Assembly: GCF_002865645.1 (NCBI RefSeq)
Contig: NW_020194559.1
Location: forward strand, 930,001-994,000
Reading direction: 5' to 3'
Source: Hyaloscypha bicolor E
Lineage: Eukaryota > Ascomycota > Leotiomycetes > Helotiales > Hyaloscyphaceae
DNA: 64,000 bases
Made by a program: the position numbers and the translations under genes. The notes beneath the pieces are model-generated. The model worked only from the letters and a program-made list of their open reading frames with translations. It did no database searches and was not told the origin of the DNA. Every line of letters starts with the position of its first letter. The stretch's first letter is position 1. Below, one piece after another: positions 1-13,429 of this stretch.

Positions 1-989
1 TAATATATTAATATTATAATTATTAGTATTATTACTTTAGCTATTATATTAGTTTTATATAAAATAATATTAAGATTATTAATATATTTTCGAATCTATT
101 ATTTAAATTAGATATTATATTATTATAATTATTAAACTAAATTCTAGAAACTAATTCTATATATTAACTTTAATTTTAAATTATTTTTTAAATTAGAAAA
201 AAATATATTATTATTTAGCTTTAGTATTTAAAGACTAATTATTCTAATTATAAATATATTATTATTTTTCTTAACTAAATTAATGCCTTATTAAATAATA
301 TTAATTTTATATCTTTTTTTCTTTTTATAATTAATAATAAACCTATTATAATTAATATATTTTCTTTATTTTTTTAGTTTATAATTTCGAATTTTAATAT
401 TAATATTACTAAAATAGCTTTAATATTAGAAAAGATTTCTAAATAATTTCTTTTATTTCCCGGATTCCTAATATTATTTATTCAATTTATATTTATTAAT
501 AAAATAACTAAAAAAAATAGAATTTTTATTTTAATATTTCTTATATTATATTCTATAAACTATACTAATTATAATAACTCTCGAATATAGAAAGTTATTT
601 TATTTAAATATATCTAATATTTAATTTAGTTTATAAATAATAGGTTTAATTAATATTCTTATTAGAAGTTTTTTATTTTTAATCTAATTATATATTAGAA
701 AACCAGGTTTTTATTAGAATTCTATATTTCTAGATTTTTATATTTTAAAAATCTTATAGAACTATTATTAATAAATAATATTATATTATTTCAAATTATA
801 TATTAGAAGTTCATTTTATTTAGAACTCGCTTATTCTAGAAATATAAAAGTAATAATTTATAGGTTTTAGTTTACTTTTTCTTATTTAAATTATTTCTTG
901 TTTTTATAATTTTTAATATAATTAATATATAATAATATAACTTTTATTAATATTTTCTAGATTATTTTTTTATTTTCTTTAATAATAAT

Positions 990-1194
990 TATAACGGCGG
1001 GATTAATATAATAGTTAAAGGCTCAAAGTTTAAAGAATTTTATATATTAGAAAATACTAAACTATAAAATAAAGTAGAGAGAATACTTTAACCTTTAGTA
1101 TTATTTCATTTAAATAATTCCGGCTTAGCTTTATTTTATACCTGTTTCTAATATCTTATTCTTAGTAAATTATATCCTTATACTAGCCATTATA
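990..1194 (-). mobile_element. Solo LTR (205 bp) of the LTR-A/B retrotransposon family, reverse orientation
   Basis: Reverse complement of the 205-bp LTR found at 2297, 12759, 20568 and 21453, with exactly the same length. It is flanked on both sides by the 5-bp direct repeat ATAAT (985-989 and 1195-1199), the usual target duplication of an LTR element. No internal coding part is attached, so it is a solo LTR left by LTR-LTR recombination. The ends read TATAAC and CATTATA, as expected for TG...CA ends after RIP. Confidence 0.85.
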
Positions 1195-2296
1195 ATAATA
1201 CTCTAATAAAAAGATTTATCTAAAATAGGATTTAGAATAATTCTTATATTATAACTTATTATTTAATTTTTTTAATTTATAAATCTTTAAATAATATATT
1301 TTATAGTATTTTCTATAATTTATAAATATATAAAATTAACTAGAATAATAAGCTTATAATATTAGCTATAAATATAAATTATATTAAATACTAAATATAT
1401 TCTTTTTTTAGTTTAAATATAAATATAAATTAGTTTATAGTATTTATTAATAAATTTCAAGTTTATTTTATTTATTCTTATTTCTATTATTTATAATTAT
1501 TTAGAAAAACTAATATTTTATATATATATATATATATGTTTTTCTTTTAAAGTTTTTTTAATAAGTTCTAGAATTATTTATAATATTAATTATAAAAGCT
1601 AGCTATATTTTCTAGTTTAGAATTAGAATTTATTAAATTAGTTTTTCTTTATTATTATTATAAACTAAATAGTAAATATTAATATTTAATTATTTATTAT
1701 ATTATTTATAATTATTTTATATTAGAAAATATATTTCTAAAATTAAAAAGTTCTTTATTTTTTATATTAAGATTTAAGCTTAAATTTTTTTATATATTAA
1801 TAATTATATTTCTATTTTATTTTATATATCTAAAATATTAAATAATAAAATAAATAATAAGCTAGCTAGCTAATTAGTTAACTAAAAATATATTAGTTTA
1901 TAAATAGCTAATTAATTAAGTTTTGTTAATATTATAATTTTAAAGTTTTTTAAAAAAATACTAAAATAAGTATTTTTAAGAAAATATAATAAATTAATTA
2001 TATAATAAATTAAAAACCTTTTTATTATTTTATATATTTTATATTTAATTCTTTAATTATTATTAAAATGAATTCTATATTTATTTTTTTAGTTAAGCTT
2101 TTTATAATTTATTAATTAGTTTTTCTAAATTATTATTAAATATTTTAAATATCTTTATTTAAATAATAGAAAAATATATAAGATTAATATAATTAATTAA
2201 TACTAATTTATAATTAAAACTATAATTCTTATAAGCTCTTTTTTAAAAATAGATATTCTAATTACTTTTTATATAATAATTACCTAATTATAATTA

Positions 2297-2501
2297 TATA
2301 ATAGCTAGTATAAAAGTATAATTTATTAAAGACAAGATATTAGAAATAGGTATAAAATAAAGCTAAGCCGGAATTATTTAGATAAAATAATACTAAAAAT
2401 TAAGGTATTCTTTTTATTTTATTTTATAGCTTAGTATTTTCTAATATATGAGATTCTTTAAACTTTAAGCCTTTAACTATTATATTAATTCCGCTATTAT
2501 A
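2297..2501 (+). repeat. 5' LTR of retrotransposon A
   Basis: 205 bp, begins TATAATAGCTAG and ends CGCTATTATA; same length and sequence family as the LTRs of element B. The ends are probably RIP-altered TG...CA termini. Confidence 0.85.
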
Positions 2502-2989
2502 TAATACTAAGCTTATTTAACTCGGCCTATAAAAGTAATATAATACTACTAGTAAAGAACCTATATTTATTCTTAGAAAGCAAAAATAGAATATTACTTT
2601 TAATATTTAATAATTTCCTTAAATTATAAAGAACTAGAGAGCTTAACTAGGAATATAATATCTTCTATAATCTAGTTAATTTCGGAGCCTGACCCTTAAC
2701 TAGAATAAATAATATTTCCTTTATAGTAATTAGTTCTTTACTAATATAAAAGAAGAAAGATATTATTCTCTATAATCTAATTAATCTCGGAATCTAATTC
2801 TTAACTAAATTAAATAATATTTCCTTAATACTAATAAGAATAAAAGAACTAGCCTTCTTTCCTAATATAAGAAAAATTAGTATTAGTTTACTAATTTAAA
2901 ATAAGAAAAGATAATAGTCAGTTTTAGTTTATTAACTTAAAATTAGATAAGATAATAATTAGTTATAGTTTACTAATATTAAATAAGAA

Positions 2990-5900
2990 GAACTTACTTA
3001 GTACTTACTTTTATAGCTAATACTTTTTCTAAAGCTACTATAAATAGCCTAGAGCCAAGTATTACTATTATAAATATATTAAATAAGAAGCCCTAATATA
3101 ATAAAATAGAAAAGCCGAACTTTAATATTATAAACCTATATTACTAAAAAAGCTATTATAATACTATTTTGGAAGAAAATATTAAGGAATAGCTAGCTAA
3201 CTTGGAACTTAAAATTAGTATAAGTATTCTAAAAATAAATAAGGCCTAGTAAAGACTATTTATATAAGATAATCTTATTAATAAATACTATTTTATAGCT
3301 AATAAATAAGCAGAATACTACTAGAAATTCCATTTATATATTAACTAATTTATTAAGAAAATTAATAAACTAAAGGAAATTATTAGTTAACTTTATATAA
3401 GAAAAAAACTAGTATAAAAAGAAATAATAAAATAGAGATTTAAATAAGTAAATATTTAGGAATACTATAGATTCCTATTAGAAGAACTATTTAGGAACTA
3501 ATATTAAGGCTTCTTTTTGTTTTTAGTTTATAGTAATTAACTATAGCTTATTAGAATTAAAGATCCTGTCCTATTTATAAGTAAGAATAATTACTAAATT
3601 AATAACTAGATATTTAATATAAGAAATAAACTAATATAAAACTCTTCTAAATTTAATAATAAACTATTAAAAATTATTTATATAATATAACTAGTTACTA
3701 GAAATATCTATAACTTTATTTATAATTAACTGGAATCTAGATTAGTTAAATAGATCTTAATTATTAAATAAATCTTTAAGATTCTCTAATAAGTTTATAG
3801 CAAAAATAAAGAGATAAAATATTAGAAAGTAAAAGAAATATACTAATACCTAAAGTAAAGAAATAAGCTATTTCCGGTATTCTAGATAAAGTTTATTTAT
3901 TTAATAATAAAACTAGGAAAATTATTAGATAATTAATATAATAATTTAATAAATAAAATAAATCTCAAACTATTTAAAAGCTTAAGTAATAAGAAGTTTA
4001 ATATATCTAGGAATCTTATTAAGTAGTATATAGAATAAGAAAATAGATTTCTCTTAATTAAGAATAGGTAATTCTAGAAGAAATAACTAATAGAAACTAT
4101 TTATTATTAAATATTACTTTAAACTAGAAAGCCTACTAGAATTTAAGGAATTATAATAACTTTATATTTAATAAATTAATCTTAGTAGCCGGTATTCTTA
4201 TAGCTAAAAGAAGTAGTTTACTAAGAATTTAAAAAGAAATTAGACCGGCTAAAAAGTCTTTATTATTATAATTATAAAAAGCCTAGATATATAAAAAGTA
4301 TTTATTCTGACTTTAATAAGATTATATTTATTAAAGAGAATTATTTAGAAAGAGCTAATAATTCAGAGATAAATAATAAGAATACTAACTCTTACTTATT
4401 ATCTAATAAGAAATATAATATTAATAAGTCGGGAAAAGTCTAGTTCTAGATATAGAAATAGCTCTTTTAAAATAAGAACTTTACTAAGGACTTATAGATC
4501 TTATTTAGCTAATTAGTAGAAACTAGTTCCTTATTAATTATAGAATAAATTAGAAAGGCAAAACTATAATTTTCTAGTATTTAATAAATACTAGAATAAA
4601 TATATATATTTTAGTTAACTAAAAATATATTTATTTTTTAATAAAAGTATTATAAATACTTTTATATAAACTCAAAATCCCTGTTTCCTTATAAGATTTT
4701 AATAAATAATCTAATAAAGCTATTTAATATCTAGCTATTATAGATTTAGCTATTAATTAGTATTTCTAAACTTAATAATATTTATTTATTACTAATCTCG
4801 GCTCTTATAATATAATTATAAAAAGAAAATAGCTAATAAAGTATAATATCTTATTAAACTATTAATGAAATTAATTCTATTAGCTAAAGAACTATAAGGC
4901 AAATTAGCTAGATCTTATTTAGAAAATCTAATATTTTAATAAGAAATATTAAAAAAATAATTACTTCGAAAATACTTTAACTAGGATCCTAAAAGAAACT
5001 ACCCGAGAAATAAAAGAATATATTTCTTATTTCTTTATAAGATCTTTTTATAAGAAAGCCAAATATTAGATAAGAAAAAAAGAACTAGATCTTAATACTC
5101 TCGAAATAAGCGAGCTACTAGACTATCTCTATTATTTTATTAAAGTAGCTACTTTCTAATTAAGTACTAAATATTTTAGTAATTTAGTTAGATTAATTAC
5201 TATTAATGAGATTAATTATATATTTGAGAAATAGAATTATAAACCAAAAAGATATTTATTATTACTTATAGTAATTAGATAACTAATATTATAATTTACT
5301 AGATATTATATTTAAACTAGTAACTTAATATATTTTCTAGATATAAATAAATCTAATATTCTTAGTAATATATTATCTTTTAATTCTAAAGAACTTTAAG
5401 AGCTCTAAATATTTCTCTTTATATAACTATATAATATAGCTAGAATATTTTCTAAAAAAGTAATAAATAAGCTTTACTAATCTTAATTCTTTAACTATAA
5501 GCTTCGTTTTAATAAACTAGATCCCTTAATAAAGATAGCCTATTTCTATAAAATAAGCTTTAATAAACTCGAAAAAATAAAAGAATATCTTATTAAGAAC
5601 CTAAAAAAGGATTTTATTAAACTATTTGAATTCCTTTTCTTATTACTAGTCTTATTTATTAAAAAGAAAAATAGTAACCTATAATTTTATATTAATTATT
5701 AATAGCTAAATACTATAATAAAAAAGAACTATTATTTCTTATTACTTATTATTAAGATACTTAACTAATTAGTTAAATTATTAGTATTTACTAAATTAGA
5801 TATTTAATATATTTTTAACTAAATTAATATAAAACTAGCTTTTATAATATAAATAGCTTTTAAAATAAAATATGAATTCTTTAAACTAGTAGTTCTATTA

Positions 5901-8900
5901 TTTAGACTCTATAATAATCTAGTAATCTTCTAGTAATATATTAATATTATTCTAATAAATTATTTAAATAACTTTTACTTAACCTATATTAATAATATAT
6001 TTATTTTCTCTAAAAATAAAAATAAATATTAATAATATATTAAAATAATTTTATAGAAGCTCTAGAATATTAGATTATAAATTAATATCTATAAATATAA
6101 ATTTAAAGTTTCTAAAATAATATTTTTAAGATTTATTATTTTAAATTAAAATATATAAATAGACCTTACTAAAACCTCTATTATTTAAAACTAGTACTAA
6201 TCTATAATAAAAAGAAAAGTATAGTTATTTTTGAGATTCTATAACTTCTATTATAGGTTTATTTAAGCCTATAAATATATTTCCTGCTTTCTAAATTATC
6301 TAACTAAAAAAAATACTTTACTAAAGTTTATATTTAATAAAACCTAGCTAGATATTTTTAATTAGCTTAAAGATTTGCTTCTTTCTACTTTTATACTCCT
6401 CTATTTTAAATATAATAGAGAAATCTACCTAGAAACTAATTATTTAAACCTAGCTACTATAAGTATATTCTTTTAAAAAAGCCTAGAAAATAAATAATAA
6501 TACCCGGTCTTATTCTATTCTAAAGCTTTTTAAGAAGCCAAAAGCTACTATAAAATTTATAATAAAGAATTTCTTATTATTATTTAAGAATTCCGGAAAT
6601 AGTAAATAGAACTAATTAGCTTATCTAATTTTCTAATTATTACTAATTATAAAGCTCTCGAGTATTTTGGTACTAAGAGGCTTTTAAATAAATAATAAAT
6701 TTAATAAATAGATTTCCTATTATAATTCTATTACTAGATTACTTATTAGCCAAATAAAGATAATATTATTACTAATATCTTATTTTAAAAGAATAAGCTT
6801 ATACTAATTCAGAAATAGATTAAAGAAACTAAAAGAACTAGATAAGTTATTCTATTAGACCTAGTTTTTGCTTTTACTAAAATAAAAGATATAATTTATA
6901 CTTCTACTAAAATAAAAGAAATAAACGAGCTATTTACTATAGTCAAAATCCTATAAGCTAATTAGATAAACCTAGTTCTAGAAAACAAATATAAGAAAGC
7001 CCGAAAAAATACGAATTTATAGGAAATATTAAATAGCTATATATTTTATAATAAAAGACTTATTATATTAGATAAATATAATAATTTATAAACTAGGCTC
7101 CTATAATAAATCTATAATATAATAACTATTATATATCCCGGTTAAAATAAAACAAAAATCCTAGTTTAGAAACTTTACTAGTAGTCTATTTTTTTTTATA
7201 AATATTAACTATTTTATAATAAATTCTTATAAATATTAAAGGTCTTATAAGCCAAGAAATAAAATACTAGACCTATTATATCTATTATTAGTTCCCCTGA
7301 GAATATAAAATAATTTATTTATAGACTTCTATATTTCTGGTTTTATAAATAAGAAATATAATAATATATAAGCCTATTAATAATTAAGAATATTATAGCT
7401 AGAACTATTACTAACCTATTCTATTATTATATCTAGTAATTCCGAGGTTCTTTTTTTATTATTATAAATAATTAAAAACTCTAATTTATTTCCGACTTTA
7501 TAAATAAACTATTAAGATTAACTAAAACTAAGCTAAAGCTCTTAATTATAGAATATATCTAAACTAATAAATAAATAGAAATTATTAACTAGATTATTAA
7601 TATCCGACTTTATTTCTTTATTAATTACTTCTAGAATAATTAGATAAATTTATTTCTAGTATTTAATATTATAGGTACTATTTGCCTATATAAATTAACT
7701 AGCTTATTTCCCTTAATAGTTAATTATAGATATAAATTTAGGCTAAACTTTAATTAGATACTACTAATAATAGAATTTAAAATATTAAGAAAGAAATTTA
7801 ATTAAGAAAAAGTATAATAATAAACTAAAAGAATTAATACTATTATTAATTATATCCGAGAATATATAATAATAGCTCAGAAATATTAAGCTAAATAAAC
7901 TAATAAGAAATAGTAAGAACTAGACTTTAGTTTAAAAAATATAATTTATATAATTAAAAAGATATAAAAAACGAATTATTTATTTAATAAATTAGATTAT
8001 TTCCTTATTAGACTATTTAAAATTAATAAAATAATTAGCTATTTATATTAATTAGATCTTTTCCTATTATATAGGATTTAGCTAATCTTTTATATAAATA
8101 GGCTTTATAAGAATTCTACTAATCTATTATCCGGCCAAACTAATAAAGAATCTAGTTTTACTAAAGTTAATAATAAACTTAAATAGGAAGTCAAAAAAAT
8201 TCTTTTTTCTAAGGTATTTTATAATAAGCTTTATTATAGGATTAAATAAAAGAAATAAGATATAAATAATAAATAGTATCTTATATTAAATTTTAAGAAC
8301 TTAGTATTTAAACTATATAAATTTTATAAATAGAATTCCGGTAAAATAAAACCTTTTATCTAGCTAAATAAATAAATTTAATATATTAAAGAAAATAAGT
8401 TTAATAAAGATTATCTAGATAATAATAAACCTTGATAATAAAACTTCTATAACTAGAGAAAAAGAAGAAAAACCTAAATATTTCCCGGGTTTTATCTAAA
8501 TCCTAATATATTTCTTTTATTCTATTATATTAATACTTATTCTTTTTTCTAGAAATCTAAATAAAATATTATTTATAGCCAGACTAAATAAAGCTATTTA
8601 CTAGATCTTAAATAGCTTAAATAATAGTAGTAGTATTTTAAGTTTAGTAGCTATAACTATTATTAATATAATTATTAGCTAAATTATTTTTATAAATAAA
8701 AATAGTAACTTTCTTATTTATAAATAAATTAATATATAAAATATAATTTATATTATTCTTAAGAATATACTTAAAATTACTATAGAGAATATTTTAGTAA
8801 AATATTCTAAGAATAATAAAATAAAAGCTTTAGTTATTAGTAATAATAAGTCTAATAGCCTAATAAGTAGAATAAATAGTATTAATAAGGGCTTTCTTAT

Positions 8901-9320
8901 TAATCTTATTAAGCCAGCCGCCAAAAAAATTAATAAAAATAAAGCTAGTATATTTAAGAAATATAAGTTATTAGATAATAGTAAGAATTCTAATAATAAA
9001 AAAACTAGAGATAAAGAGAATTCTAGTAATAAAGAAGACTTTAACTATAATAAAAATAGCCAAACTAGTATTAAGACACCTATTATAACTAAGAGATATA
9101 TAATACTAAATAGTAGTTATTATATAAAATATTAGTCTAAAACTAAAAGCTAGTAAATAATTCTAAAGGCTAAGATAAAAAAGTAATACTCTATAAATAT
9201 TAATAAATTAGTATATAATATTATTTAAAAAATTAGAAAACCCTTTAGAAATTCCTATAAGACTAGAATTATAAAGTTTAAGGCCCGGGGATTTAATAAT
9301 AAAATAGCTTAAGTATTTGG
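2990..9320 (+). pseudogene. RIP-destroyed gag-pol (and start of a third ORF) of retrotransposon A
   Basis: Reading through TAA/TAG stops gives gypsy-type parts in order: Gag with a CCHC zinc knuckle near 4,255-4,310 in which the Cys and His positions have become Tyr; reverse transcriptase with the active-site motif near 5,975-6,005 reading YINNIFIFS where active gypsy elements have YLDDILIYS (both Asp now Asn); RNase H and integrase further on; chromodomain-like residues near 8,150-8,400. From about 8,560 the third frame seen complete in copy B begins and is cut at about 9,320 by the hAT insertion. The start of gag is only approximate. Confidence 0.7.
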
Positions 9321-9592
9321 CTTTAATATAAGAAAAAATTATTTAGATTAATTAATTAATTCATAAATATTCATAAATAGCTTAAATAGAATATAATTAA
9401 TATAATACTTATATAATCTGATTAGATTAGAATAATTATTTATAAATAATTATATAAAAGTTATATAACTTAAGTAAAATAATATATATCTAATTAATAA
9501 AAAATAATTAAGGTATATATTAAGTAGCCTTATATAAACTAAGCTAGTACTTATATAAGGCTACCCAAATACTAATTTTCTATAATAATAAA

Positions 9593-12360
9593 CTAATTAT
9601 CTTCTTTAGAATCTCGCTTTTTTTCTTTTTCCTCTTCCTTTTTAATTTCTTCTAATTCGTCTTTAAATAACCCCTAGCTTTTTAAGTAAGATATTATCTC
9701 AAAAGTACTCTTATTTAGTCTATTATATAATTTAGATATAATAAGAGTACCTTGAGAGAAGAATCTCTTACTAGTAGCTAAGGAAACTAGGATTTCCAGA
9801 TATTTCCTAGCTATTAAAGCTAAAATAGGGAATCTAGTAATATTAGACTTCTAGTAATCTAAGGGCTTAGTCTATATATATATATTAGTACTAATTCATT
9901 AAAAAATATAAAGAGAATATCGGGTAATTATTTAATATAATTTAAGTAAATTTTACTTACTTTTTTATTCTCTTTCTTTTTTTGTAAATAAGTTACTAAT
10001 TCGTCTTATATCTTAGAGAACGAATTAGTAATATATATATCCAAGTTATTAAAGTCGGAATCGGCCATACTAATATCCGAGGAATTAAATATAGCTTGAG
10101 ATAAATTATAATTATATTTATATTTAAATTAAAAAATTAGTAATTAATTTACTAAAAAATAATAAGAAGAGTTACTTATATATTATAATTTTTCTTTAGT
10201 CTATTATATATATCCGAAGATATACTAGTAGATAAGCTAATACTAGTTAATTCTTCTTATTTAATTCGAGGATTAAAAATAAGAGCTAGATATAAAGCTT
10301 TACTTTTATTATCTAAAATACCTGTTTTAGGATAATATTTTCTAAGCTTAGCTATATTCTTATTAATAGTATTAGTAAAGGCTTTATTCTATTAAAAATT
10401 AGTATAATATTATTAATAATATAAGAATAAGTTAAGAAAATACTTACTTTAAATTCCTTTTTAAAAGTCTCTAATCTATTATATATTTTATATATTTCAG
10501 ATATAATATAATATATAATAGAATAGTTTTCGGCTTATAACTTAGTTATAGCTTTAATAAATATTTAAAATATTATTTAAATAAGTAATTTTAATATTAG
10601 TTAAAATTAGACTTTTATTTTTAAAAGCCTTTAAATTAGAGCTATTAATTACTACTTTAATAGCTTTATATATATATAAAAAGTTCTTTAATATATAATA
10701 AGTTAAAAACTATTATGTTTTTTAATCTATAAGTAATTAGTATTAATTAATAATTAAAGAAGTAATTAATTACTTACTAAGTTAAGGAAATCGAGTATTT
10801 TTTATATTAAAAGCTTTAATCTGAGCTTCTAATAGCCATTGGTTTTCCTAGTTATATTTAAGATCTATAATAGTTTTTCTAATCTTTTTCTAAATTAATA
10901 AATCTATAATTTATTAATAAATCTCTTATAAATTAAATAGAGAACTTACTTATTACTTATTCTACTTCTTCTTCTTTTTTATCTTTAAGTTCTTCTATTT
11001 CTTACTCGTATAAATTAGTAAAATAAGAAATATTATAATTATTCTTAATAAGAGCTTTTAAACTACTAGATTTAATATATAAGCTATATAAGAAATATTT
11101 CCTTAAAACTTAATATCTTTCTTATTATAATACTTTATAAAAGCCTTTAATAAGGTATTATTCGAGCTAGTATTATTTCGAGTAATACTATAATATATAT
11201 TAGTAATTATTTAAATTAAATAAGATTTATATTACTTATCTAATAATATTATGTTTAATATTATATTATTTTAAAACATCTAATAAGATAGAAAGTATAT
11301 AAATACCAAAGTATATATTATTTAAGTTTTTTATAGCTATTATAATAAGGTAATATTATAGTAGTAATAAAGAGCTTAAATTGAGCTAAAGGCTATATAT
11401 TAGGCTAAAAGTACTAGCTATATACTAAGTCACATATAGTGGCACCACGTGACTAGTACTATATAATAATAGCTAATAAATAAGATTTTAATTTAAAATC
11501 CTTATTTATAAAATATCTAATAATATATTAGTATAAGTTTTCCTTAATTATTATAAGAATATATATACTTATAAAGTAATTCCAAGAAAGGCCTTTTAAT
11601 TTATAGCTATCTAAGTATCTAAAGTAATAAAAAAGATTCCTTGAGATTTAATATTCTCTTATAATTCTTTTCTAATATTTAAACTCATTTTAATATAGCT
11701 TAAATTAAGCTCATTTATAAGTATTTATTAATATAAAAGAGGCATTTAACTATTAAGTATTAGTATATATAATATAAAGAGAAATATAATAAAGACTTAC
11801 TAATTTAAATAATTTAAAAATAATTTAAAACTCGGAGTAATAATTACTCGAAAAGAGATATTATTATTAATAATAAAGTTTAATAATAATCTCTTAAAGT
11901 AATTAATAATAAAGCTTTCTTCTTTTTAATCCGATTACTTATTAAAAAGACTATTTATAATTAGTTAAAAGACTTAACTTAAAGCTTTACTTTTATTTAT
12001 TAAATATATTAGTAAATATAGCTTTTTAATTAATATTAGGGGACTTACTATTATTCTCTCTCTTTTTAAGAGCCTTAAGGTTTATAAACTTATAAGAGCT
12101 TCGAAAGTAAATATAATAATTACTTATAAATATATATATTTATTAATTTTTCTATTTTTTACTATTATATTAGTTAGTTAAAAGTTTATTATATATTAAT
12201 AAATTAACTTATAAATACCCTCGAACTAAGTACTTTATAGTATATATATATATATCTTCGGAATTCTCTTATATAGGATCTAATATCTTCTCTAAATAGT
12301 TTTCTTTAAAAAAAGAAGGCTATTTATTAAATGGCTTTAACTTAAAATCAGGGTAATTTT
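9593..12360 (-). pseudogene. hAT transposase, RIP-destroyed
   Basis: The C-terminal part on the minus strand (around 9,593-9,860) reads as the hAT dimerisation domain: FPILALIARKYLEIL followed by SKRFFSQGTLIISKLYNRL and a final KSW motif, ending in an acidic/lysine-rich tail and TAG at 9593. Further upstream (about 11,560-11,680) a segment with AINQKAFLGITL matches AINQDAYLGITM of the second hAT copy at 54.6 kb. Many TAA/TAG stops and short AT-rich introns are present. The 131-bp element at 11338 interrupts the gene. The N-terminal end is an estimate. Confidence 0.65.
11338..11468 (+). mobile_element. 131-bp solo LTR or MITE, copy 1
   Basis: Flanked by the 5-bp direct repeat ATAGC (11333-11337 and 11469-11473). 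A second copy of exactly 131 bp lies at 61138-61268 with a different duplication (GGATC). It begins TATTATAATAAGG and ends CTATATAATA. A 5-bp duplication and ends compatible with RIP-altered TG...CA point to a very short solo LTR; a MITE is the alternative. This copy keeps more C/G (GGCACCACGTGAC) than copy 2. Confidence 0.75.
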
Positions 12361-12758
12361 AAGCTAAGTTAAGGTTAATCGAGAATTATTAAGATATTTT
12401 CGAATATATAGAATATAAAAAAGTATATTTATAATAGAAAGTATATTAGTAGAAATAATAGTTGAGTTTTTATATATAAGTAAAATAAAATAAGAATTAA
12501 AAAATAAAGGAAAATTATATATTCTTATAGTAAGTTTTAATATTCTAAGAGCTTTTTAATAGTTCTTCTAATTAGAAAGAATCTCCTTATTTCAAATATT
12601 CTAGTTACTTAATTTATAATATTTACTAATAGAATTACTATTAATAATAAGTATTTAAGTTAATATAATTCTAGAAGTATTATTAAGCTTTAGCTCGCTT
12701 ATTAAGCCTTACTATCCTCTAATTAGATAGCTAGGGCAAGAGTACCCAAAGTACTATT

Positions 12759-12963
12759 TATAATAGCTAGTATAAGAGTATAATTTACTAAGAACAGGAT
12801 ATTAGAAACAGATATAAAATAAAACTAAGCCAAAATTACTTGAATAAAATAATACTAAAAGTTAAAGTATTCTCTCTACTTTATTCTATAGCTTAGTATT
12901 TTCTAATATATGAGATTCTTTAAACTTTAAGCCTTTAACTATTATATTAATCCCGCTATTATA
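12759..12963 (+). repeat. 5' LTR of retrotransposon B
   Basis: 205 bp, starts TATAATAGCTAG and ends CGCTATTATA; direct repeat of 20568-20772. Confidence 0.85.
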
Positions 12964-13429
12964 TAATACTAAGCTTACTTAACTCGGCCTATAGAGGCAA
13001 TATAATACTATTAGTAAAGAACCCGTATTTATTCTTAGAAAGCAAAAATAAAATACTGCTTTTAATATTTAATAACTTCCTTAAACTATAAAAAACTAGA
13101 GAGCTTAACTAGAAGTATAATATTCTCTATAACCTAGTTAATCTCGGAGCCTAATCCTTAACTAGAGCAGATAATATTCCCCTTCTAGTAGTCGGTTCTC
13201 TACTAATATAAAAGAAGAAAGATATTATTCTCTATAATCCGGTTAATCTCAGAGCCTAACTCTTAACTAGAGTAGATAATATTCCCTTAATACTAATAAG
13301 AGTAAAAGAACTAGCCTCTTCCCCTAATATAGGAAGAATTAGTAATAGTTTACTAATTTAAAACAAGAAAAGATAATAGTCGGTTTTAGTCTACTAACTT
13401 AAAACTAGATAAGATAATAATTAGTTATA

